A DNA stretch of 64,000 bases from Cryptomeria japonica (taxonomy: Eukaryota > Streptophyta > Pinopsida > Cupressales > Cupressaceae): the NCBI RefSeq assembly GCF_030272615.1, contig NC_081415.1, forward strand, positions 375,301,392-375,365,391, written 5' to 3'. How positions within the stretch are numbered: position 1 is the first letter of the stretch; each line of letters begins with the position of its first letter. The notes beneath the pieces were generated by a model. The model saw only the letters and a list, made by a program, of their open reading frames with translations, was not told where the DNA came from and made no database searches. Below are positions 1 through 10,699 of this stretch, piece by piece. The position numbers were made by a program, and so were the translations under genes.

Positions 1-1
1 T

Positions 2-1288
2 GCTAAGATGAATTCCATCCAGCTTGTCCTTGCTATTGCTGCAACCCATCGTTGGGAAGTTCATCAGATGGATGTCAAGAGTGTATTTCTTCATGGTGAC
101 CTTCAGGAGGAAATCTATATGGAGCAGCCACAAGGGTTTGTTCAAGATCCTTCACTTGTGTGTCGACTTCGAAAGTCTCTCTATGGCCTCAAACAAGCTC
201 CTCAAGCTTGGTATGCCAAGATGGACTCTTTCCTTTTGACAGTTGGTTTTACTCGATGCCATTCTGATCCGAACATCTACATTCTACACCAGGATGATAC
301 TCTCACATTTCTAGTTCTCTATGTTGATGACTTGTTGATCACAAGGAGTCACTCATCCACCATCAAGGTAGTGAAAACTACTCTACATGATAGATTTTTG
401 ATGTCAGACTTGGGTCTTCTACATTACTTCTTGGGAATTGAGATTACTCAATCTTCTTCAGGCATCTTCCTTGGACAACCCAAGTATGCACTCGATATGC
501 TCTTTAGATTTTGCATGGTTGATTGTAAGCCTACACCTACTCCTTTTTTGTCTGGGGTCAAACTTGAGGCTAAGTGCTCTTCACCCTTGGTTGATAGCAC
601 CTTATATCGATAAATTGTTGGGAGCCTCATCTACTTGACTCATACGAGACCTGACATTTCATATGCAGTGGGCATGGTCTCTAGATTCATGCAGAAGCCA
701 CATGAGTTGCATTGGAAAGCAGCTAAGTGGATTCTCCACTACATTCAAGGTACTCACCACAATTATGGAATTCAGTATGCAGCAGGCATGGATATTGACT
801 TGGTGGGATGTATGGATTCTGATTGGGCGGGTGATTCTCAGGATCGTAAATCCACTTCAGGGTATTGCTTCTCACTTGGTTCTGGTCCAGTTTGTTGGTC
901 GAGTAAGAAGCAATCTGCAATTGCTCTTTCATCAACAGAGGTTGAGTATCGAGGGGCAGTTAATGCCACCACTGAGGCTATTTGGCTTCAGAATATTCTC
1001 ACTGAGTTTGGTATTCCAGTTAGGAAGCCTACTATCATCTTTTGTGATAATCAAAGTGCTATACAGATCTCAAGAAATCCAGTTCATCACCAGAGGATGA
1101 AACACATTCAGATACATATGCACTATATTCGGGAGCTCATTCAGGAAGGCATCATTGATCTTAAGTATTGTTCTACAACAGAGCAAACTGCGGACATCTT
1201 CACCAAACCCTTCACCAAAAGCAAGTTCCTTCATTTGCGATCTCTGCTTGGGATACAACAGGTGTCTACTTCAAGAGGGACTTCTTAG
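2..1288 (+). pseudogene. Ty1/copia pol fragment (reverse transcriptase C-terminal part plus RNase H)
   Basis: This is the 3' end of a copia polyprotein; the upstream part lies outside the window. Seen: the copia RT landmarks VKSVFLHGDL, LYGLKQAPQAW and the catalytic YVDDLL, then RNase H landmarks DSDWAGD, STSGYCF and ALSSTEVEY, and the copia tail DIFTKPF. The frame is intact except for a TAA at 611-613, in the motif where the family normally reads YRQIVGSLIYLT, so a CAA glutamine codon has become a stop. The same frame stays open afterwards to the TAG at 1286-1288. With one inactivating change and otherwise full conservation, the copy is probably young. A polypurine tract and an LTR follow, as expected for a 3' end. 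The family call is very secure; the copia lineage was not determined. Confidence 0.95.
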
Positions 1289-1437
1289 TCCTTCTTTCTT
1301 TCTTTCTCTCCTTATTTAGGGGGGGGCTATTCCTCTTTTGGGGGGCTTCTTCTTTTGGGGGGGCTATCTATGTACATGGGTACCTAACATGGTTGCATTT
1401 GTCGGGACCCATATTTTCACCCACCTAAGCTACGCTT

Positions 1438-1446
1438 AAGGGGGGG
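1438..1446 (+). promoter_or_regulatory. Polypurine tract of the copia element
   Basis: The tract AAGGGGGGG lies directly before TGTTAGTGTAGG, where the 3' LTR begins. In LTR retrotransposons this tract primes plus-strand DNA synthesis. Its position about 150 bp after the pol stop fits. Confidence 0.8.
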
Positions 1447-2092
1447 TGTTAGTGTAGGTTTTTTATTTTCCTTATGTTAGGGGGTATTTATTTTTTCCTA
1501 CACATATATTATTTAAGCTTGCTTAGGTTAATAGGAGTGGTTTATATGAGGACACGTGGTGAAATACTTCAGCTACATGTGTAACTCTCCACCTCACATG
1601 GGTAGTTGAGTTACACACCCTCTTTTGGCTTGTTGTGCCACCTCTCATAACCACTATTTTGTCATTTCCTAAGTGGGTTATGGGGTAGTTGGGTTTCACA
1701 CCCTCTTTTGGCCTTATGTGCCAACTTTCTCAACTCCTTTTTTGTCTTCATGTAAGGAGGTTATACCACATGTTTTGGCATTTACCAAGAAGTTAAAACC
1801 TCCCACTTTTTATGGGGAATAGGAGTTAATGCACCCTTGGATGTATATGCTTATATTTTTCTATATAATAAGCACTATACTCTCACCATCACAAGTCAAG
1901 TTAGTGGAGTGATAGCTCGGTGAGAGTCTTCTCCAAATTCTCTTATTTGTCTCTATTTCTCTCTCATATTGAAATTATCTTCATTTAGCTATTTTGATCT
2001 TCGATCATCCGTTGTGTGAGGAGTTGCATGTGATCTATGACCGACATCAGATCTTGGCTCGATTCTCACTTCTCGCAAAATCTCACACCATT
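1447..2092 (+). repeat. 3' LTR of the copia element (right edge uncertain)
   Basis: The LTR starts with TGTTAG immediately after the polypurine tract. A TATA-like element (CTATATAATAAG) lies near 1861, followed by a T/C-rich stretch, as in plant LTR promoter and R regions. The 5' LTR is outside the window, so the right edge cannot be fixed by comparison. Candidate CA ends lie between about 2047 and 2092, and the 147-bp satellite starts at about 2094. Confidence 0.65.
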
Positions 2093-2093
2093 A

Positions 2094-5000
2094 GGAAACT
2101 TATCATACTCCCAAATCATCATTTTCAAGCTTGTGCTTCGTAAACGCAAGGTCTGAAGCATCAAAATGTGTGTTTGGAGGTAACACAAGCTTGAAAATGC
2201 AACTTTTGATTCTGAAGCGACGAACATCAAAGCGCGATTATAAAACTTATTGTACTCCCAAATCATCATTTTCAAGCTTGTGCTTCCTAAACGGAGGTTT
2301 TGAACCATCAAAATGTGTGTTTGGAGGTAACACAAGCTTAAAAATGCAAGTTCGTATTCTGAAACCGCGAACATCAAAGCATAATTATGAAACATTTTTT
2401 ACTCCCAAATCATCATTTTCAAGCTTGTGCTTCCTAAATGCAAGTTTTGAAGCATCAAAATATGTCTTTGGAGTTAACACAAGCTTGAAAATGCAATTTT
2501 TTATTTCGAAGCCACGAATATGAAAGTGTGATTATGAAACTTATCATACTCCCAAATCATCATTTTCAAGCTTGTGCTTCCTAAACACAAGTTTTGAAGC
2601 ATCAAAATGTGTGTTTGGAGGTAACACAAACCTGAAAAATGAAAGTTATAATTTTGAAGCCACGAACATATGAGCGCGATTATGAAACTTATGTTACTCC
2701 CAAATCATCATTTTCAAGCTTGTGCTTCCCTAAAGCAATGTTTGAAGCATCAAAATGTGTGTTTGGGGGTAACACAAGCTTAAAAATGCAAGTTCTTATT
2801 ATGAAGCCATGAACATGAAAGCGCTATTATGAAACTTATCATACTCCCAAATCATCATTTTCAAGTTTGTACTTCCTAAATACAAGTTTTGAAGCATCCA
2901 AATGTGTGTTTGGAGGTAACACACGCTTGAAAATGGAAGATCGGATTCCAAAGCCTCAAACATTAAAACAAGATAATGAAACTTATCATACTCCCAAATC
3001 ATCATTTTCAAGCTTGTGCTTCCTAAACACAAGTTTTGAAGCATCAAAATATTTGTTTGGAGGTAACACAAGCTTTAAAATACATGTTCTTATTCCAAAG
3101 CCATGAACATGAAAGCGCGATTATGAAACTTGTTGTACTCCCAAATCATCATTTTCAAGCTTGTGCTTCCCAAACACAAGTTTTGAAGCATCAAAATGTG
3201 TCTTTGGAGGTAACACAAGCTTGAAAATAAAAATTTTGATTCCAAAGGCACAAAGATGAAAGCATGATTATGAAACTTATCGTGCTGCCAAATCATTATT
3301 TTCAAGATTGTGCTTCCTAAATGCAAGTTTTGAAGCATCAAAATGTGTGTTTGGAGGTAACACAAGCTTGAAAATGTAAGTCCTCATTCTGAAGCTATGA
3401 ACATGAAAGCATGATTATGAAACTTACCGTACTCCCAAATCATTATTTTCAAGATTGTTCTTCCTAAACACAAGTTTTGAGGCATCAAAATATGTGTTTG
3501 GAGGCACAAAAATCTTGAAAATGCAAGTTCTTATCCCAAAGCCACAAATATGAAAGCATGATTATGAAACTTATTGTACTCCCAAATCATCATTTTCAAG
3601 CTTGTGCTTTCTGAACGCAAGTTTTGAAACATCAAAATGTGTGTTTGGAGGTAACACAAGCTTGAAAATGCAAATTCTAATTCTGAAGCCATGGACATTA
3701 AAGCATGATTATGAAACTTATCGTACTCCAAATAATCATTTTCAAGCTTGTGCTTCCTAAACACAAATCAAAATGTGTGTTTGGAGGTAACACAAGCTTA
3801 AAAATGCAAGTTCTGATTCCAAGGCCACATACATGAAAGCGCGATTATCAAACTTATCATACTCTCAAATCATTATTTTAGAGCTTTTGATTCCTAAACA
3901 CAAGTTTTGAAGCATAAAAATGTGTGTTTGGAGGTAACACAATCTTGAGAATGCAAGTTTTGATTCTGAAACCATGAACATGAAAGCGCAATTATGAAAC
4001 TTATCGTACTCCCAAATCATCATTTTCAAGAGTGTGCTTCCTAAACGCAAGTTTTGAAGCATCAAAAGTTTTGTTTGGAGGCAACACAAGCTTCAAAATG
4101 CAAGTTCTAATAGAAGTTTTGAAGCATCAAAATGTGTGTTTGGAGGCACAACAAGATCAAAAATACAAGTTTTGATTTCGAAGCAACGAACATGAAAGCG
4201 CGATTATGAAAATTATCGTACTCCCAAATCATCATTTTGAAGCTTGTGCTTGTTAAATGCAAGTTTTGAGGCATCAAAATTTGTGTTTGGAGGTAACACA
4301 AGCTTGAAAATGCAAGTTCTAATTTAGAGGCCATGTACATGAAATCAGAATTACGAAACTTACCGTACTCTCAAATCATCATTTTAGAGTTTATGCTTCC
4401 TAAATGGAAGTTTTGAAGCATAAAAATGAGTGTTTGGAGGTAACACAAGCTTGACATTACAAGTATTGATTCTGCAGCCACGAACATGAAAGCGCGGTTA
4501 TGGAACTTATCGTACTCCCAAATCATCATTTCCAAGTTTTTGCTTCCTAAACATAAGTTTTGAAGCATCAAAATTTGTGTTTGGAGGCAACACAAGATTG
4601 AAAATGCATATTTTGATTCTGAAGCCATGAACATGAAAGTGTGATTATGAAACTTATCATACTCCCAAATCATTATTTTCAAGCTTGTGCTTCTGAAACA
4701 CAAGTTATTAGGCATAAAAATGTGTGTTTGGAGGTAACACAAGTTTGAAAATGCAAGTTCTGATTTCGAAGCCATGAACATCGAAGCGCGATTATGAAAT
4801 TTATCGTACTCCCAAATAATCATTTTCAAGCTTTTTATTTCTAAATGAAAGTTTTGAAGCATAAAAATGTGTGTTTGGAGGCACAACATGCTTGAAAATG
4901 CAAGTTTTGATTCCGAAGCCATGAACATGAAAGCGCGATTATGAAACTTATCGTACTCCCAAACATCATTTTCAAGCTTGTGCTTGCTAAATGCAAGTTT

Positions 5001-5716
5001 TGAAGCATTAAAATGTGTGTTTGGAGGTAACACAAGCTTGAAAATGCAACTTTTGATTCAGAGGCCACGTACATGAAAGCGCGATTATGAAACTTACCGT
5101 ACTCCCAAATCATCATTTTAGAGCTTGTGCTTCCTGAATGCAAGTTTTGATGCATAAAAATGTGTGTTTGGAGGTAACACAAACTTGAAAATGCAAGTTT
5201 TGATTTCAATGCCATGAACATGAAATCGTGATTATGAAACTTATTATACTCTCAAATCATCATTTTCAAGTTTGTGCTTCCTTAACACAAGTTTTGTAGC
5301 ATCAAAATTTGTGTTTGGAAGCAACACAAGCTTCAAAATGCATGTTTTGATTCCAAAGCCACGTACATGAAATCATGATTATGAAACTTATCATACTCCC
5401 AAATCATTATTTTCAAGCTTGTGCTTCCTAAACGCAAGTTTTGAAGCAACAAAATGTATGTTTGGAGGTAACACAAGTTTGAAAATGCAAGTTCTGATTC
5501 CGAAGCCACAAACATGAAAGCGTGATTATGAAACTTCTCGTACTCCCAAATCATCACTTTCAAGATTGTTATTTCTAAAGGCAAGTTTTGAAGCATCGAA
5601 ATGTGTGTTTGGAGGCACAACAAGCTTGAAAATGCAAGTTCTTAATCTAAAGCCACGAACATGAAAGCACGATTATGAAACTAATCGTACTCCCAAATCA
5701 TCATTTTTAAGATTGT
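2094..5716. repeat. 147-bp tandem satellite array, about 24 copies
   Basis: The anchor CCCAAATCATCATTTTCAAG (or a close variant) recurs at 2110, 2257, 2404, 2551, 2699, 2846, 2993, 3140, 3287, 3434, 3581, 3728, 3864, 4011, 4223, 4370, 4517, 4664, 4811, 4958, 5104, 5251, 5398, 5545 and 5692. Nearly all steps are exactly 147 bp; one unit is shortened to 136 and the 4011-4223 step holds one full and one partial unit. Each monomer contains CATTTTCAAGCTTGTG and, about 70 bp later, its exact reverse complement CACAAGCTTGAAAATG. The similarity extends inward, so a monomer is an imperfect hairpin of roughly 85-90 bp. Because 147 is divisible by 3, long open frames run through the array on both strands with a 49-residue period. 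I read these as a by-product of the period, not as genes. Confidence 0.97.
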
Positions 5717-5967
5717 AATTTAGTTTAATCCACCCTTGCTCCGACTTCAACCATAAATCCTCCTCCTTCCTATGATCCCCACATGAAGGATGAACCCTTG
5801 AGAACCCATGAACGGGTAAAAGGGTTTATGGTAGCACTAGTGAGAATTGAACCGGAGTTGATGCGTAGCACTGGGATCATTATCCTAACACTACTCCTCA
5901 CGACTCGCCTTCACACCAACTTAGCTACACATACACCCTCATCCCCAGACCATTTTTAGGTGTATAC
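5717..5967. other. Non-repetitive spacer, no gene seen
   Basis: This stretch between the satellite and the dispersed repeat has more C and G than its neighbours. On the minus strand it holds GGTTCAATTCTCAC, which resembles a tRNA T-arm or Pol III B box, but no convincing A box or target duplication was found. No reading frame of note. Confidence 0.5.
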
Positions 5968-6545
5968 ACTTTTTACCTTTTAAATAATTTTATTTTAACA
6001 TTTATTTAAAACAACTGATAATATTGTTTTAATAAGTGCTAAAATATAAATATTTATTTCTTTTTAAATTTTTCTTTTTATAATTTAATATAACTTTATT
6101 AAGGTTTTTAATAAAATAAACCCTCATAAAGTTATATTAAATATAAAGAATGAGTAAATGTAAAAAGAAAAAAAAAAAGAAAAAAGAAAGCTTACTAAAG
6201 CTTTCGGTCCCTTTATTTTAGGGCTCTATGCATAACTAGGTAAAGACTACTTTTTTTCTTTTTTTTTTGATTGGTAATGGGCCGAAGCCGATAAGGTGTA
6301 CATACCCTACCCCCTTTGGGATTTGAACTTGTGACCTCTCTTTTAAGAGCACAAGTTCTCCACCACTAGGCCAACTCGGGTTGTACATAACTAGGTAAAG
6401 ACTTAAAGTCTTTGACCTTGATCTTTTAAAATATGAAGTATTTTGTCTAAAAGAAATAAACAAAAGCCCATTGAAGCTTGACTCAGAGCATGCAAAAACA
6501 AGGTACTCAAATCCTAAAAAGCATTTTTGCATTCTTTCATTTGTA
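5968..6545. repeat. Dispersed repeat X, copy 1 (contains a SINE)
   Basis: About 420 bp, not counting the inserted SINE, match a second copy that now lies in three pieces at 14285-14463, 16528-16624 and 20161-20285. Shared landmarks in order are TGATAATATTGTTTTAATAA, CTTTCGGTCCCTTTATTTTA, and GCCCATTGAAGCTTGACT. The repeat has no coding capacity and its class is unknown. Copy 1 is useful because it preserves the uninterrupted form of the two sites that are occupied by insertions in copy 2. Confidence 0.85.
6249..6385 (-). mobile_element. tRNA-derived SINE (SINE-1)
   Basis: Flanked by a perfect 18-bp target-site duplication, CATAACTAGGTAAAGACT, at 6231-6248 and 6386-6403. Read on the minus strand it has a Pol III A box (TGGCCTAGTGGTGG), a B box (GGTCACAAGTTCAAATCCC), a short unique body and an A-rich tail. 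The tail appears as the T-run near 6249-6269 on the plus strand. These are the standard parts of a plant tRNA-related SINE, which is transcribed by Pol III and moved by LINE machinery. It is absent from the homologous site in repeat X copy 2. Confidence 0.93.
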
Positions 6546-6900
6546 TCATCTGTCTTCACCAAGAAGCCTATGGGTAGCCAACATGCACTCTATCATTGCC
6601 TCATCTGGAACTCGAGTTGGGACTACACAGGGTCTCTCGGGCTTCTTTGGCTTGGTATGAATGATCATCTTCTTCTTATCTTCATCTTTCTTTCTTATAT
6701 TGCTAACTTTGGGAAAAGATTTCTTGCAAAATCTATGTTGTGCTTACTTTCAGGGCTTCTAAATATATCTCTCATACATGCTTTTACTGCCTCTCAAATG
6801 TAATATTTTTGTTTCCTTTGTTCTATGCATGAAGACAATGATGAAAAATAAAACCCTAAATACACGTATCTTTCTTTCTTTTTCTTATATCACAGAAGCT
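6546..6900 (+). repeat. Segment similar to the DNA upstream of the GRWD1-like gene
   Basis: 6640-6890 aligns with 57322-57590, sharing TTTGGCTTGGTATG, TTCTTATATTGCTA, GGGCTTCTAAATATATCTCT and AAAACCCTAAATACA in the same order. 6536-6558 also matches 56933-56953 (CATTTGTATCATCTGTC). No intact reading frame is conserved between the two copies. It may be a duplicated promoter or UTR fragment, or simply another dispersed repeat that lies near both places. Confidence 0.75.
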
Positions 6901-9900
6901 CTTATTCTTTCAAAATCATGTGTATAAGTTTAGGGTTTCTAGATGAAACCCTAGATACACACATGGTTTTGACTGTTACAACCATGATTTATGCTTTATA
7001 TATCTCCAAGATTAATGGGTATGATGACCATGATATGTTTTGTAATTCCACTATTAGGGTTTTCTTTCTTATGAGCTGTTATTTTGTACCCTTGTATGGA
7101 CCGTTGTCATTGTGCTCTACTAAACAAGTTCATTATTCCCTTGATCCATTAATCATTTCATATGAATACTTATGTGTTTTTTTATACTATGACTGCGCTA
7201 TCATCACTATGAAAAACCCTTTTCCCTATGAGTTTAATTATCATTGTCTTCCAATGTAATGTTGCAGGTAATCATCTCAGAACTCAAGTGTGACTGAAAC
7301 AATCTTTTGTTATAGATTTGGCAGTCAATATAGCTTGAAAAGTTGCTTTGAATGCAAACCTTAGCCCTCATGCTATTGTCAAAACCCCTCTTATTTGTGA
7401 TTCTTGACACTTGAGACTACTTATTGTTTGTTTCTATGCAATCTACTATCAAACTATTTAGGTTTTGATCTAGGACTTTATCATTTAGAAACCTTGGATA
7501 TTGTGTTGATATTGCTCAAAAATAATAGACTGTGATACCTTGCTACTTTAGATCATTGTTTCTAATCTTTATCTATTTTGTGCATTGTTCATAAATGATT
7601 TAGGTATTGTCTTTGCTCTGCCAAAGAGCTGGGACTTTGCATCTTTTCCTTTCTACACGTGTTAATCATTTTCAATCTACCCTTTTGTGCCCTATACCCT
7701 ACCTAGCAATCTTGATTAGATCATCTGAAGACTTCTCTTAAGTGATGCACCTCTGGACTGTACTATGTGATCTCTATGGTTTGATATATATGTTATCTTC
7801 TTGGCATCTGATATCAATGTCTACTTCTTCAAATTTGTTCACTGTGATTTGATGATGGATTGGCTATCACAACCTTTGCATTTGTTGTCCTAGTAAGGCT
7901 TCTCTAATGGTTGAATCTCTATGGCTCATATCTATTCTAATGGGCAGTGATTTGTTGTATGCACTATATTTTGCCATTAAGACTCTTTCTTGTTCAGTGT
8001 CTTATTCACATATATCCTTTTTATTGATGTATTTTTGCTCTGACTATGATGTTGGTACTATCTTTTGAGCCTTTTTTGATATGGATGACTGTCATTCTCG
8101 TATCTCTGTGGTTTCATCCCTATCTTGAGGTTTCAAAATGATCAATATTTAGTCACAAATTCATTGTTTTAGGTACAACTATAACGACTTCTTTGAAGTT
8201 TAAATCTTTTCTTAGTGTATTTGCTTGGTGTGCTCTCCTTATGACTGTATTTGTCACCTTGTGTATTGCCTAAGGCTTTATATGAGCTATATCTTTTCTA
8301 ATCATTGTCATAAGCCTTTATAGGCTTTCGATGATGCTATGACTATGGATGCACTATTTACATATGATTGATGCTCACTGTCTTCCCTGAGTCCTCAAAA
8401 CTATGAAGTTTGAAGAGGGAATGCTATATGGAAGTCATCACTATCATTATAGGGTTATTACAAATGGATCTATCTTTTGTTTCTCTTAAGTCATCTCCAG
8501 CTCTTGCACTAGTCCTCTATAGGTTCTTTTATCCCTGCAATACTAAATGCTCTCTCACAATTTTTCACTGTATGATTGTGACTTCATGATTGTTAAGATA
8601 GTCATATAGAAACCATTGTTCTTTGTTCTTTTCCCTATTACCATCAATCTTCATGTTGTCATAATTGTGTTTTCATGGCTTCTCTATCTAGTGGATTAAA
8701 CCCTTTTGGTACTATGATTGTTGTGCTAAGGACAATGCTATATGTATTTCCTTTTGCTACACCTGCAACATCCTTTATAATTTTTGTGGCATTCATGGTA
8801 TGTATATCTTGGCATTATGACTATGACCTTTGTCACTGTCCCTTTCATTGCGAATACCACAAGCTCACTATTAAGCTTTATTGTTCTTTCCTTGTGACTC
8901 CTTCCATTTCTCTTTTACCACACTCTGAAGCTTGACATGCCTCATGACCTTTGTTCTCTATCTTGACTATTAAAAGGAGTTGAATTCAAGATATATAATA
9001 CATTATTTTGGATGTGGAATAATACTTTCAGAGTTTCTATGACTATCCTCATAGTCCATGGCTTTATTATTTGCAGTTGTTATGGCCTTTGTTCATATGC
9101 CTCTATGATTGCTCTATTTCCTATGCATGAAGTTATTGCCATTTCTTCATAGTTGTCCTTTTGTTATTGGGTGCTTTGATCCTTGTTGACTGCAACTTGT
9201 CTTTATGATCACTATCCTTTACAAGATCAATACCATATATTACAGAGGACTCTCCTCTTGACTATAACACTCTCTTTATGACTATAGGATTGTATCTCTT
9301 GCTAGTGTGTTGATGTGACCTTGTGCCACTACTACAACAAAGAAGTAGTGTCTTAATACTTCATTGCTTCTTCATTCACTTTTCTAAGCTTGATACATCA
9401 TGATAGTCCTGTTAACCAATTCTCTATAATGAGACCCTATTAGGGTTTCCTAGCCTTCTAACATGTCATGATGGTTCCATTGGAGACCGACATGTCATTT
9501 ATAACAATGATCTTGAAAGTTCACTGTAGTGAATGACAAGCCCCTGTTCACTGAAGCTATTCACATGTTAGCATGTTGGGCTCAACCCTTGTAGGAGCCT
9601 AATTTTACACCATATGTTTAAACATGGAATATTATAATGAACTTGTACCTGCACAATTAATAAACAAGTTAGCAAGATAAATGCATCTTTTGGTCTCATG
9701 ATAAGATGCCTCAGTGATAGATTATTTTCAACTTCTTTATCATGCATCTGATATCTGTTTGATCAATATGGCATATGCGATGCACTATATTATATTAGTA
9801 GAAACATATAAAGTCTCATAACCAGAGCTCTAACCCTTCTCTCTCATCATTTTTAGGTTCAGTTGAAGATCGAGAGCAAGAGAAGATGACAACTTTGAAG

Positions 9901-10499
9901 ACTATCTGAAGATTAATCATTGGGCAATGATAACTATGTTTCCCTTATTTGTTCTCTTCTTCTTTATTTAGATATATAGTACTTTTCATATGTCATATGT
10001 TGGTTCAGCTACTCCCACAGCTTATGTGGGACTTCTAAACACTTTTTTTTCTTCAAAGAATGAAATGAAACTACTTTTTGCAATATTTTATGTACTTTAA
10101 TAATGAAATGGAAAAGAACAACAATACTTATGCATTTTTGAATTTTTTTTGTTATGTTCATGCATAATAAATTTGAAACTTATTGAAATATTCATTTCAA
10201 ATATGATCAAAAAATCAATGAATAAATGTACCTTTCACCATCAATGACTACTCCAACTCTGCCAATTTGGGTTGTGTGCGAAAATTGGTAACATTTCTGG
10301 CGATTTATGCGGGATGCTTGGCTGCTAAGTATGCCAGATCAGTTGCCTTAACCATCCATCGGGCATGGAGTCAATCTTTGATCTTTCTTAATTTTGAAAA
10401 ACTATAACTTAGTTGTTTGAAGCATTACCAAAACAAAACTGAAAGCAAATTATCATAACTTTGTTTAAGACAGAGTCAGAGAACATGTGCACTTATTGA
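6901..10499. other. Region without recognisable genes
   Basis: T-rich sequence with many short phrases such as TATGACTATG and CTATGACTATCC, suggesting an old, decayed low-order repeat. The open frames are short and have no recognisable protein features. Polyadenylation-like and A/T-rich tracts appear near 10060-10210. I see no transposon ends or RNA genes that I can support. Confidence 0.5.
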
Positions 10500-10548
10500 A
10501 AACTGAAAACTGAAACTGAAAACTGAAAACTGAAACTGAAATCTGAAA
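10500..10548 (+). repeat. Short tandem repeat, unit GAAAACTGAAACT-like
   Basis: GAAAACTGAAAACTGAAACT-type phrases recur several times in about 50 bp. The phrase CACTTATTGAAA also occurs on both sides, near 10490 and 10560. No coding role is apparent. Confidence 0.7.
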
Positions 10549-10699
10549 AGTGCAAGGAGCACTTATTGAAATGTGCAAGCTACTCTACCCTATCCTAACC
10601 AAGAGTGAATCTTTCTCAAACAAAGCCATTCACTGGCTGGTTGAAATAGCTTCCATCTCTTCCCAACTTTGAATGCTTCAAAACTTTATGAACAATTGA

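Noticed and set aside
2066-5623. Long minus-strand open frames with a 49-residue repeat in the satellite
   Set aside because: They follow directly from a 147-bp period without in-frame stops. Start and stop positions vary between units, and short indels shift the frame at several places.
5820-5905. Minus-strand B-box-like GGTTCAATTCTCAC
   Set aside because: No A box at the right distance, no A-tail and no flanking duplication, so not called a SINE or tRNA.
10270-10375. Minus-strand tRNA-like text (GATGGATGGTTAAGGC and following)
   Set aside because: It has an A-box-like start but no recognisable B box, acceptor pairing or target duplication.
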